Source: Chloranthus sessilifolius (Eukaryota; Streptophyta; Magnoliopsida; Chloranthales; Chloranthaceae). From it: a stretch of 64,000 bases of DNA. Under the pieces are notes generated by a model. The model saw only the letters and a list, made by a program, of their open reading frames with translations, ran no database searches and was not told where the DNA came from. Of the stretch, positions 44,601-58,000 are shown in pieces. Positions within the stretch are counted from its first letter, which is position 1, and every line of letters starts with the position of its first letter. The translations under genes were made by a program, and so were the position numbers. The DNA lies in assembly GCA_021018995.1 (NCBI GenBank), contig CM037589.1, positions 63,577,068-63,641,067 on the forward strand, in the 5' to 3' direction.

Positions 44601-46143
44601 CTTGACAAGATTGTATTGGGTTTCAGCACTTTGCTGGTTTTTAATACATCTTTCTTTACCGATCAAAAAAAAAAAAAAAGATATGAAACTAAGAGAAGCT
44701 GAGCTCCTTTAGATAGATGAGAAACTAAGTATAAATAGCTTTACAACCAAGGTGGGGGTAAATCCACAACCAACGATACATTAAACATAAAATAGAACAA
44801 TAATTCTTCCGAAATTTTTAGTTTGTATTCTTTATACAAGGGAGGGAAGCATTAGGTTTGGTTGCTTCTCTTCTTCTTTGTATTATGTAATTTCTATTCT
44901 AGCATGCGCTCTCTATGCTCTTTGACTTATTTTATTATAGCTCTTTTTGAATTAGTGGTCTTTGTATTTGAGTAAAGAAGTGGCTAAGGTGAAAGATTTT
45001 CTTTATTCGAGAGGAACAAATATTTTCTCCTTTTATATTCAAGTGATCATATTGATTACATTCTAATCACATAGAGGAACAATTTTATGTTGCCTATGAC
45101 CAGATTATACAGTGGCAAAGCTTCAGTACTGCTCATAGATAATGATCCAAGGATGCATTCTTCACATGAACGAAATTTCTCGTACCAAGGTAATTCAAAA
45201 TTTTAATTATTTTATAGGGCACTTTAGAAAAACAACCTTAAAAAATAAACGTTTTAGCAAAAAATCCAGAACTTAAATGTTTTAAAAAAACAATGCTTTC
45301 GCGATTTTTTGAAGTTTTGAGATTCGTGAAAACATTATTTTTTAATGAGAATTTGATTTAGTAATAAGCTAAATCACTCACAAGTACCATCTTAAACTCA
45401 AGTTTGGGTGTCATGTCGACATATACGACATTGAACCAAGATGGTCGAAAAAAAATATTGACCACCATTAGATGAATGACCAATGAGTTTAAAAATGAAA
45501 GGTAAAATACTTTATTATTTCTCTTAAAACAAAGTCGAAAAAAAATATTATTTTGTTTTTAAAGCCTTTTATATTGTATTTGATAATCTAAGTGAAAGTT
45601 CGATATTTAAAGTGGAATTGATTTACTAATTCCAAATATCTTGCTTGATTGCCTTTTAAAGATGTAGAACTGAAGTCACATGAAGCTTACTTGTGGAATT
45701 TACTTCTACCACCATGAAACCTCTGAACTTACATATTCATTAGGTAACTTTATCATTTTATATCTCGATGTGTGGAATTGAAATTAGGTGGGATCCACTT
45801 GTAATTTTCTTAAGTATTCAATTTGGTTAGAAATATTCTTTTCTAGATTGTAATTTCATGAAAGTCATTTCTCAAATATTCTGGAAGTTAATTCTCATAA
45901 AGTTAACATGAAGTTATAAATTTACTTTCCACAATTGAATTCTGAGTTAAAGGAGAGGAAAAACTTTGGAGAAAAGGTGTGAGGAGGCACTTAGAGTGTC
46001 ATGTAGCATCTAAAGTAGGGGTTGGACCACTGAAATGTCTCTTGGGAAAAGACCATAGAGCTTTTTCATTTATTATCATGGAGTCTTGTCTTTCCTAATT
46101 GCTGAAAGTAGGTTGAAATTTGAACCATTATATTCAAGTGAAG

Positions 46144-46182
<39 letters not shown>

Positions 46183-48207
46183 GATAAACTAAATAAAGGT
46201 AGGAAATATAAGCAAGGGGCGTGTGATGTGTTGGAAAGATGTTGGCATAATGAAAGCCTAAAAGGGGGTCGCCTTGCAAAGTCATGTGGCTGATGGCCTT
46301 TTTAGGATTAGGTAATCCTCCCTAATGATTTCGGGCACAGGTGTCATGTGCGTGTGCGGCTTCCAAACATGGGTATTGGATGAAAATTGGAGCTTTTACT
46401 ACCTAGAAAAGAGTTGGCAATGGGTGATTAGGCCGTGCAACCCAACCATAACAAGGGTGGGTGTGCTTGCAGCATAAATCTCCACGGATTAGGGGTTTGG
46501 CAGCGTGAGATCAAGGGTGACTGTGATTGTAGGTCTCTGATACTCTAAATACTCTAAAGTAGTACGATTTCAGTTTATTCTTGAATTAGATAATGGGCAT
46601 AGATCACTTGTTTTAGATGGAGTGGATTAGGGAGCTTTAAAACTGATATTTGGTTGACCTTGCTTGTAGTTGTGTGTAATTGGAGGAGATGATTGTGTTT
46701 CCTTATTGGTTTTTGTATTCGAATATGATTTGTGCTAAACATGAGATATTGATAGTTATCTTTTGTGAAATTATAGGTTTGTTTGTATTTAATTAGTTGA
46801 GAATGATTGTGGGGTTTTTGTATGTAATGAGATAGTTCCATTTCCTTATTGTATTTCTTTTTTGTGCATGTTTCTTAGCCTAGATTGATCATTCGTATTT
46901 TTATGTAATTTCAGGAGATAGTTGCATGTCCTTTGTGGGTGTACATATGGGTGTGGGTGCATGTGTGCAGGGTTGTAGGTGCATGTGCTCTTTCATGCTT
47001 TCGCCTTGTCAGTTTCTGAAACTAAGATGTATCAAATGATGTGTCATTGTATCGACTGAAATTTTAATCCATGGATCAGAGATTGTTTGCATTTGTTGGC
47101 TACTCGGGTGGTGGGGAGTGAGTGGTTGGGTTCAACCTGAGATCTATTTCCTTTTTTGCAATTGTTAGCTACTGACGTATCAAAGATTTCATGCATATTC
47201 AAGCTGAATTTTTCGAATCTGCCTATAAAACAATCACTGGTGCAAATCTGCAAGTTATTTAGAGCATTATTCAATGATAAATGGCTTTATTCTTATAACT
47301 TGAACGATCTTTATATCTTTAATAAAATATCTAAGATCATTGGAACTTCTAATTTGATCTTTGTTGATATTTGTTATTTCTTTATTTTATTAACTTCTTT
47401 TTTATCTATTAAAGACTTGAGTATGTCAAATTTTTATAATTGTTGAGTTGGGGTCTATATGCATTTCAAGATACGTGTCAATTGAGTCTACATGCATTCT
47501 AATAGTTGTTTGAATTGCATCTACATGCACATGTCTTAACACAAGGTTTTGTCTAACTATATTTTAAAGGCTGAGGTTCAGGTCTATATCCATTCAAATG
47601 GTTGACATTCATCTGCATGCATTCTAATAGGTGTTTGAATTGGGTCTACATGCGCATACCTTAACACAAGGTTTTGTCTACCTTCATTTTAAAGAGTGAG
47701 GTTTAGGTCTATATCCATTCAAATGGTTGAGATTCATGTACATCTATTTTAATGGCTATTGTTTTCGGTTCAAATGCATTCATCAAGTTTGGATCTCATA
47801 CATTTGAATGACTTAGATTTCATTCTACATGCCATTTAACAGTTGCTATTATGGGTCTATATGCATTTTAAGATCAAGTTTGGGTCTATGTTAAATTTAA
47901 TGGCTGACATTTGGGTCCCAATCTATTTTGATTGTTAAAATCTAGGTCTTCATGCATTTTAAAGGTTTTTGTTTTGGGTCTAAAGGCATTATAGTTTTAA
48001 GTTTAGTTCTATGTGCATTTTACTGGCTGAGATTCGGGTTTATATGCATTTTAACGTTGAGATTTTGGGTCTTGGATGTATTCTAATGAGGTTTGGGTTT
48101 ATATCCAACAGTGGATGTTCATAGGCATGATTTTAGGTTTATAGCTCTACAACGCAAAGCAATTGATTTTTGTTTCTTTTTATAAGCCAACTAAGGTTTT
48201 TATCATC

Positions 48208-48243
<36 letters not shown>

Positions 48244-48779
48244 ATTCTTTTTATTCATAGGTTTTTTATCATTAACAACACAATTTTCCTATAGAAAAAT
48301 GCTTTCCTAGATGCATTCTTGCTTGTATTGGTAAGAATGGTATGAATTATAAGCAATTAATTTTGATCCTTCTTATTGTGTTACATGACAGGGATTAGAG
48401 AAGTCAAGTGCTTCCTGAGGAACTGCAACTTCTAATGAGCTTTTAACATGCTTTTGATGTTTACAATTGTACATATACTTTTTTTTTGCTTTTGTGATCA
48501 AGTAATGGAAGGGTTTGCCGCTAGACTAGATGTTGTCATGTTTAATGTATTTCTTCATGAATCTGCCAATGAGATTCCAACAAATCCTGTATCAGATCCA
48601 ATTGTAGATCCCAAATGAAGAATCTGTATTGTTTTAGCAATTCACTTGACATCTCTTTCTTAAAAAATTTCACTTGTTGATTTTGGAGCTAAACACCAAT
48701 GCCAAAAAAACAATTTAGATCTCTTATGAGTTGTTTAAATAAATGGTCCCCACGTGCATCGCACGTGCAGGGCCCACTA

Positions 48780-48836
<57 letters not shown>

Positions 48837-49352
48837 TTTCTTTTCTAAAGAAAAACGATGTGTATCAAAAGAATGCAACTTCCAATCTGGAAAATAACAC
48901 TGCATAAATCCATCTCTTGACAAGGTCTTTGTGCACTCCTTACATAGTGAATATCTTGCTTCACTGTGACATAGCTTTAAAAATTTGAGAAGAAATCCCA
49001 TTTCCTTTGATTACAAATTATGTTTGAAATCAGAAAAATCAATTGGTAAAGATCACAACATCATTCTTACAAAAGCAAAAAAAATACAGGGTAGCTGAGG
49101 ACCACCAGCCATAAAGTCAAAGGCATTCCAGGAACATCTTTCAATCTCAATAGACCCTATCATTCATGATACTGCAGTCTGCTCACACCATATAACCATG
49201 GTTAAAAAAAAAAGGGCCAAAAATCTCAAATTAAGGGTGTGCTGAATACATCAACCAATAATCAGCTGATTCAGCAGTTTGTTGATTAATTGACGTTGTT
49301 TGTTATTTTTTACCAAAATTTCTCAAATGCCGTGTTGTTCGTTGGCATGTTG

Positions 49353-49425
<73 letters not shown>

Positions 49426-52043
49426 GAGGTACCTAGACCTCAAACCCCATTGGGGCGTACGGCCGACTATGTAGACAACAAGGGCCCACTCCTCCGGGTC
49501 GCACATTCCCGCTAGGTCTATATGTGTCTAGGGTTATTGGCAGGGAGACAAGAAGAATCGATGGCAGGACCTCTGGGTTCCTAAGCCCAAGGCCTAACAC
49601 CACGACATTCACCTAGTGGGTAGTCGTAAATTTATATAGTTACTTGGATTATGTAATTACAGATGTGGTGCTTATTTTGTTTACTAAAAACATTTTTCTA
49701 ACTTAAAATACTGTATGATATATTTTACATTATCTATAATTTTTATTTTTTATTTTTTCGAACTTTACAGAATTTAACCAAATTTCCTGAATTGACCACT
49801 TGCCAAATTTTTGCCGTACACCGACTTTGTGACTGCTAATCTCAAATACGGATATAACTTTTACGATTGTGAAAAGAAAGCAGCCTAATTCCAATAGCAT
49901 GTTCCTCAAAAGAAGCTATGCACAATAAAACATAAATAGAAAAACAAACATTTGAAAAGTACAACAAAGCGCCAGCTTACAGTTTGATTTTCTTCATCAC
50001 TACTGCTGTCATCAGAGCAACTCTCTTCAGCTTCACCTTTGGCCTTAGGGACAGTCGAGCTCAAAGATGGCGGACCACAAGTGAGGACAAGAAAATATTT
50101 TTTGGCTCGAGTACTGTTGCAAAAACAATACAATTTATTTTCAAAGTTAACACACTATTATGAAAGAAAAATTAAAATAAGCCATATAAAAATGTGCAGT
50201 CAAGAAAGTAAACTGCACGAAAATGAATGGGAAAACCACATTTGGTTTCAGCATTCATTTTCCACACGGTTCATACTATTGACCGTACAGTTTTATATAT
50301 TTTGTTATTATTATTATTTTTCACAATAGTTATGAATTATGATCATCGAGCCGCTCCTTTACATGGCACCCGATCATGTGATTGGGTCCCATGTGGCAGC
50401 AAACTAATGTAGAACCAGGTAGGTTACCTGGTCCTTAGTACCAGGTTACCTTTATCCTTTCCAAAGACCGTCCTGTAACTCCATCTTCATCCAATAAGTA
50501 ATCTCTGGGATTTCCTACCTACTAAAGCTCCCATAAGCTCTGAAGCATAAGGGGCCAATTGATTACCCCTTGTAGTAAAATCAGCATTCAATTAGAAGGC
50601 AAACAAAATATATTGATGAACAGAGCTTAAATCCTCATCTTAAGGTGGTCTACTTCATATATGGAAGAATAATGATTTAGTGTCTAGGAACTGCAGCACC
50701 AAAGAAGACCAATGTTGGTAACCATTTTGGATCAACGTATTGTTTGGCTGGACAGAAGCCTATTATTTATATTTAAAATTTTTGCTACATTCTAAAATTT
50801 TAATCGAACAATAGTAGTTCTTTGATGACTTCCCACAAGGCTACAACCCACTGGTATTTGAGTAGACAAAAATTGAACGAAAGGAGTGCCGGTAAGGGAA
50901 TTTTCTAAAAAAACTTTCCCCATTCCAAACCACTGTAGGGGTATTCATCTAACAAGTAATGCACAGTCCCAACCCCCAATTTTCGAGCATCAATAATTTT
51001 TCAGGGAAAAAATATCGCAAAAAATTGTCATTATATTTATGTTATTTTTCCTTTCATCTAACAAGTAATGCACAGTAGCTTTTATAAATATCTTTATTCC
51101 GACATGTAAGTATCAGTTGGACCGTCTATGCACTGATCTAGAATATGAAAACCCTAAAAATGGAAAAAGTAAATGATTAAAGTAATGGACATTTTATTTT
51201 TTTGTCCTTTTTTTAAAAAATAATCAGGCAAGGTTAGAGATCTACACAAGAAAATTTCTTCTTTTTTTGAGATCAGCACAACGACAAAAGCAGATGAGTT
51301 TAAGGTTTAGGGTTCAGCCACCTAGCGCCTTTAACAACTTTGATTGTGAGAAAAACACGACATGAATAGAATGCATCCAATCTTATTAATTGTAACTGCG
51401 AATGACTGGAAAATTTATGCACTGCCGCCTATTGTTTATTAGCTTGAATATTGAAATCTTGATTGGTTAAAATCAGGGAAAATATATTTACTCAATGATG
51501 GAATCTTATGCAACACAATATATCTTGCAAGCTCGAAAGGTGCAAAAGCATAAAAAATGTTTGATAACCTTTAAAATATTTTCTTTTAACCTATTGATTT
51601 AGGATATGCAAAATACATCACACAACATCCGCGGTGGAGAGAGGATTTTCTTACAAGGGGGGTAAGTTATGGTCGACAGAGAAAAGAGTTAGTATTAGTA
51701 AGTGACACGAGCGCTAGGGGACTTGGTACTCAGGGCACTTTTTGGGATGTGTGCCATGTTAGATTAACATGTGTAACGTTTTATAGGTGCACCATGATCT
51801 GAAGATATTTAACGTAAGAGATTGGGATGAAAATAATCTACATCGTTTGACTCAAAGCCGGTAAACGCCATCTAAGATTAAAGGCAACCAGGTAAATCTA
51901 TCGTTAATTTTAGATGAGATTTGACTGCAGCAAATCAGACGATGGAGATCGTTTTCGTTTGAATCTTTAAATAAGTTAATCTTGAGATCATGGGTGTAAA
52001 TAAATTTACAGAGTTAATTCCCATACTCTTATTTAAGGGTGTG

Positions 52044-52088
<45 letters not shown>

Positions 52089-55000
52089 AGTCTAGAAACA
52101 AATCCTTTCATACCTGTGAGGGAAGTCGACAACCACACCACCTGCAAACCCAGAGCGCATAGCAGAAGTCGTGATCATCTCAAGCTGGGCTGGGTTTTCA
52201 GGATACAGTTGAAAAACAGCTCTTGCTCCTCTTGTCAGACACTTATATAACGATCCAAAGAAAGCCCTGCAAATGGATCGCATGAAAGTCAATAAGACCC
52301 AACACAAGATATATATATATATATATATATACTAATTGAAAACAGATTACAAAGGAGAAGACGTACTTTAATCTCAATCTTGGCTCATTGGCTGTCTTGT
52401 CAGCATTGCATAACCACTGCTCAATTGAAAAATAAAGAAAAGTCCGAACTCAATGAGATCACGGGGTGAGGCAGTTAGCATAAGAAATTGTCACTGGAGC
52501 ATTTACTCTGAATTTTGAGAGTAAAACCTTCTGCATAGCATAGTGACAAATTTCGTTTTCGGCAACATTTCGGTAGAGGGTCATTTCGGATAAATTTTGG
52601 GCAATACAAAATATATATATAGAGATTATATTTAATAATTAGAAAAATATTGTTTATTATCTAAAAATGGAGAAAATTTTAAAATAAATTCATGAATTTT
52701 GGCGAAATTTTGTTAATTTCACCGAAATTAATGAATTTTTGGTGAGAAATCACTGAAATTTGACCGAAAGTTTCATCCGACCCCTGTTTCGGTGAATTTC
52801 GGAGAAATTTGTCACTATGCTGCATAATTACACAACTTATAACAGTAAGGTGCAAGACTAGTCGCATGACAGAGGTCCCTTTGGTCTCAATGGTTAAAAG
52901 ATGGTGATAATCCAAATTATTTAAGGATCTGTTTGATAGCAAGGAAACTTCAAACAGGAAATGACATCAAATTCCTGGTCGATTTCTTGTGAAATGATTT
53001 CATCTGGAAATGAAATTTTTGTTGTTTGATTAGGCTGTTTGAGAAATGATTTCCATTGGAAATTAATTTCTCTTGATTGATTAGTGTGTGGAAAAGAATT
53101 TGAAAAATGACATTTTTGTCCAAACAATAAAACAATAACCCTTATTATTTGAAAAAAGGCCCCTTTTTATACCAAAATTAGGGTTGAAATGACACAAAAA
53201 TTGTTATTGTGTTGGTGAGAAACTCAATGTCACCCACTTGAGAGGTTGAAATGATTTCCTCCTAAAATGGCTTGGTGTATGGAAATTGGGTTTATATGTG
53301 CGGCCAATTTTCCTTTTCATCTCCTTACACTGCTATCAAACAAAACAAACAGAAACTGAATTCTTTTCCACCAATATTTGGCGTTTCCAAGTTATCAAAC
53401 AGGGACTAAGAGAAAAAAAATTAAAACTACATGCAGAAACAGATACCACACAAAAAAATAAATATGCAGGGCTAGAAATGAAGCAACAATACTGATATTA
53501 CAACCATTACTTCAAAATGAAAATCTGAAAATAAGAAAAAAAACTTTCGTTGTTGGGAGCTCAATTTTAACAGTATTCAGAGTAATCACCTATTTAGAGA
53601 GGTCAGATTCTTTCCAACTTTAGATCAGAGAAAAGAAGTCCGTCTAGCATGATTGAAACCAATAACTTTGCTGAAGGCTTAGCCCCATCGAGTGCAACTA
53701 GTAGTTTGTAAGCTTACTTAGCAGATAGGGACATGCAAGCTTTTGTGTAAAGCCCCAAAATGGAGTTACTTACAGGTATATCAAACATGTATTGACTAGC
53801 TTAAAAATATAGCTGTTAAATTCCTAGTTACAATAAAAAAGTCACAGAGCAGAAAAGTGAGCAATCAAATAACCAACACGATGGCACCTGTTTGGCACCT
53901 GTTTCCAACGTTCGTCACATATAAGCGACAAGTAGACATGCAAAGGAATTCTGATGCGGGAACTTACTAAATGCAATGCTAAGGCTGAGATTAAGATTAA
54001 AATTAATTTAATTACTTAAAATAACAATTTCTTATAACAAATTATCACGAAAATTCTAAAACTTCAATTAGGTGATTTAATTTCGGCCCAAAATAGTGTT
54101 ACTTTCGTGTACGTTCTCTATCGCGGATCTAGAAGATTAGGGTTCTTATGAACGGTTAGATCTCCGATAGTTTTAGGACGTCGAATGAACTCGCAAGCGG
54201 GGTGTTCTCGATACCAAACGAAAATAAAAGGCTAATAAAATTAATGATGAACAGAATATTGATTTAGGGCTTTTATGAGAGCAATAAAATAATTAGCATT
54301 ACGCTACTTACGCAAACCGTAGATCTAAAGAAGATAGAGATGGAAGAAGAGCTGGCCTCGCACTAAATCAAGAAGCGGAATCAAGAATCGCCTCCGCTTT
54401 GAGAGAATCACACCGATTTAAAAGTTTAGAACTCCATTAAGTAAGCAATTTTCATTAACCAAAAACTTATAATAAAAGTGTTTACAAGCCTTTAAATAGG
54501 CTAACCAATGCATAAAATTAGAAATCCTAGTATAACTCTAATTCCTAATTCAAATAAAAGAAATATTCTAATTCTTCTAAAACAATAAAGTCTTAAATAA
54601 TAAGGAAACTAATCATATTTCTAATAAAAGAAATAACTCTTACTTTCTAAAATAAAATAATAAAAGATACTAATCCTAATTCAATTAGGATTCTTGAAAT
54701 TCGTTATTTTATGTGCAGCCTCCGAAAACTGACCATAACTTCTTCAATACTTGTCGGAATTGCTCAAATTTTGGCTTGTTGGAAAGCTACTTCGATAAGC
54801 TTTCAAATATGATCAATTTCGTATTAATCCGACTTCGTTTGACACTTCAAAATAGGCCAAACATAAAAGTAACGGGATTGAAAGTTGAAAACCCTAATAA
54901 ATTTTGGATTTTCTTCTTTCTGATCAAACGGGTTTTTAACGGGCCATTTTAAAAAAAAAACCATTCGTGGGTCCACTTTCTCTTTTGACGCTTCCTCTTT

Positions 55001-58000
55001 ATCCGACCGCGATTCAAACAGGTTGGCATGGATTTAAAATTCGCATCAATCCCCTCTACTTTGAAAAAGTTCGACCTCGAACTTTGGTTGGCATGGATTT
55101 TCACGATCACGATCACAAACAATATATAGGGAACCTCGATCGGAAAAGGCTTAAATTGGACGTCCCCATCAACTCTCCCCGGGTTAGACGGATTCATCCC
55201 CGATGAATGCTGGTTGTGATAACGGTCCAAAAGATCCGGATCAAGCTATTGAAATTCCTCCCGTGTAATCCAAGTATTTTCTGTGTCGGCCTTGTTCTTC
55301 CACTTGACCAAGTACTTCTGAAGTCCCCCGTGGTTGGTGGACACAATCTGATCTTCCAACACATCTTCGATGATCTCACGGATTTGCCGAGTAGGTGGGG
55401 GTAACGGTGTAGGAAGGGGAATAATTGGATCATCGGATATAGAAGGCTCAAAGGGGTTGGCAGGGATGGTTGAAGGGCCATGGAATGGAAGGTCCTCCAC
55501 ATTAAAAGTCGTGCTAATCCCCAATTCCGGCGGAAGATCTAAGATGTAAGCATTAAAACCGGCACGCTTCAAGATCTGATAGGGTTCAGCACTACGAGCT
55601 CGTAACTTCTTTGCAACTCCTTGCAGGAATCGCTCGGGTCTATTTCGAACTATCACAAAATCACCCTCTTGGAATTCTTTGAACCGTCTATGAGAATCTG
55701 CAGAGAACTTATATTTTTCGTTCTTTAAATTAATTATTTTTTTAATCTCAGCATGCAACTCATGAATGCAATATGCAAAAGTGGATGCAGACTCTGATGA
55801 CTCTTGTGTGAATGATGCAAAGGGCACTAATGGCTTATGTACACTCGACTCGATTAACTCGTGAGTACTCGCTTCAATCAAAACCAAAGACTCTGGGGTA
55901 CTCGATTCAATTGATATTAATGGTTCTTGTGTACCCAGTTCGATGGACTCACATGTATTCGATCCAATGGGCACCAACAAGTTGTGTGCGCCCAACTCTA
56001 CGGGTACCAATGACTCATACGCAAGTGACTCGATTGGTTCAAGTGTGAGTGACTCAACATCACTACTCACAAGGGAAATAGAAGTCTGTTTAACACAAAC
56101 TAGACTTTCATCAGCTTCTTCTATCTCCTCTTCACTCAGCATGGTACTAGGGTCGTACACTTCTTTCACCTCTCTATTCTCCGGCTCCTTAGGACTCACT
56201 CTTTTAGTCAATAAATTCTGAGTGGGAAATTTTGTGGGGCATTGGTATGCAAAGTGTCTAAACCCTTGACACTTAAGGCAATCTGGACACTTATCCGTCT
56301 TGGTTTTCAAACTCCGAAGAAGGTGACGGTGTGTTAAAGGAACATACTTTTCAATAAGTCTCACCTTCATGTCCTCCCATGTGGAGATATGTTTATTTCG
56401 AAGAGATTCAATACGACGTTCTATGCGAGTCCAAAATTTTTTGGCATTACCCTCCAACTTTGTTTTTGCCAGCCTAATTTTGTACTCATTTGGTACGCCA
56501 TACCAATCAAAATATTCCTCTACACTAGACAACCACTCCACGAAGGTTTTGGGTTTTAACCATGGATCAAAATATCGTCTGATACCGATACGTATCGGAC
56601 GATACGTATCGGTTTTGGACCTCACCGATACGATACAATGGGTTTTTATCGCCCCCCTGAAAAAACAGTCAAATTATCGTTCAATGTATCGTTCGTATTG
56701 TCCGTATCGTTCAATGTATCGTTCGTATCGGACGATAATTTGAAATTATCGTCCGATAATTTCAAATTATCGGTTTTAATGTTTTTTTTTTTTTTTTTTT
56801 TTTTTTGGAAAAAAATCGGAGAGTATCGTCCGATACGTATCGAAAAAACGAGATTTTGATCCTTGGGTTTAACCATCCCTCAAAACTTGGAACCTCATTC
56901 CGAATAGATTTAATAAACTTCTCGGCAGGGTCATACTCGGGTTCACAATGATGAGGGTATCCTCTAACTCTAGTCTCATCATGATTTTTGGGACTTTGCC
57001 AAGAATTTGGAGTGTAGTGGTTTCCTTGTTTGGCTAGTACCCTTTTATGATGGGTAAGGAAGTCACGTTGACATGTAAGTGACCCGTACATGATGCTTAA
57101 CACAAACACAACTCAGACACAATATTAAAAAGACACACTATGAACCAACAATGGATGAGGACTTTTGTCAAACACTAGACATGCACACTAATGAAATAAA
57201 ATTGAAATGACATGCAATTATGAAACTAAGTGGTGTAAAACAAAAGTTAGACAAAGGCTAGACGAAAGCTTTAAAATTATATATTTTTTTTAAATGCAGA
57301 CAAAAAGCTAGACAAAAAATTTCAGACAAAATTGCAGACATAAGCTAGACAATTTTTTAAAAGACAAAGCCAGACAGAAATTGCAGACAAAAAGGTAGAC
57401 GGAAAATTTTAAACAAAAACTAGACGAAAATTTTCAGACAAAAATCAGACAAATTTTTCTAGACAAAAGCTAGACGAATTTTATTTTATTTTTTATATTT
57501 TATTTTTTTCAATTTAATTTTTAAACCTAAAAAAATAAAAATAAAAACCTAAAACCTATATGAGCACTAAAACCCTAAAACTAAACTGATGCTCTGATAC
57601 CAATTTGATGCGGGAACTTACTAAATGCAATGCTAGGGCTGAGATTATGATTAAAATTAATTTAATTAATTAAAATAACAATTTCTCATAACAAATTATC
57701 ACGAAAATTCTAGAAATTCAATTAGGTGATTTAATTTCGGCCCAAAATAATGTTACTTTCGTGTACGTTCCCTATCGCGGATCTAGAAGACTAGGGTTCT
57801 TATGAACGGCTAGATCTCCGATAGTTTTAGGGCGTCGAATGAACTCACAAGCGGGTGCTCTCGATACCAAACGAAAATAAAAGGCTAATAAAATTAATGA
57901 TGAACAGAATATTGATCTAGGGCTTTTATGAGAGCAATAAAACAATTAGCATTACGCTACTTACGCAAACCGTAGATCTAAAGAAGATAGATATGGAAGA

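Noticed and set aside
52092..52307. Separate small minus-strand gene
   Set aside because: It is RID2 exon 7 with adjoining intron bases; splice sites and family match define the exon at 52114-52266.
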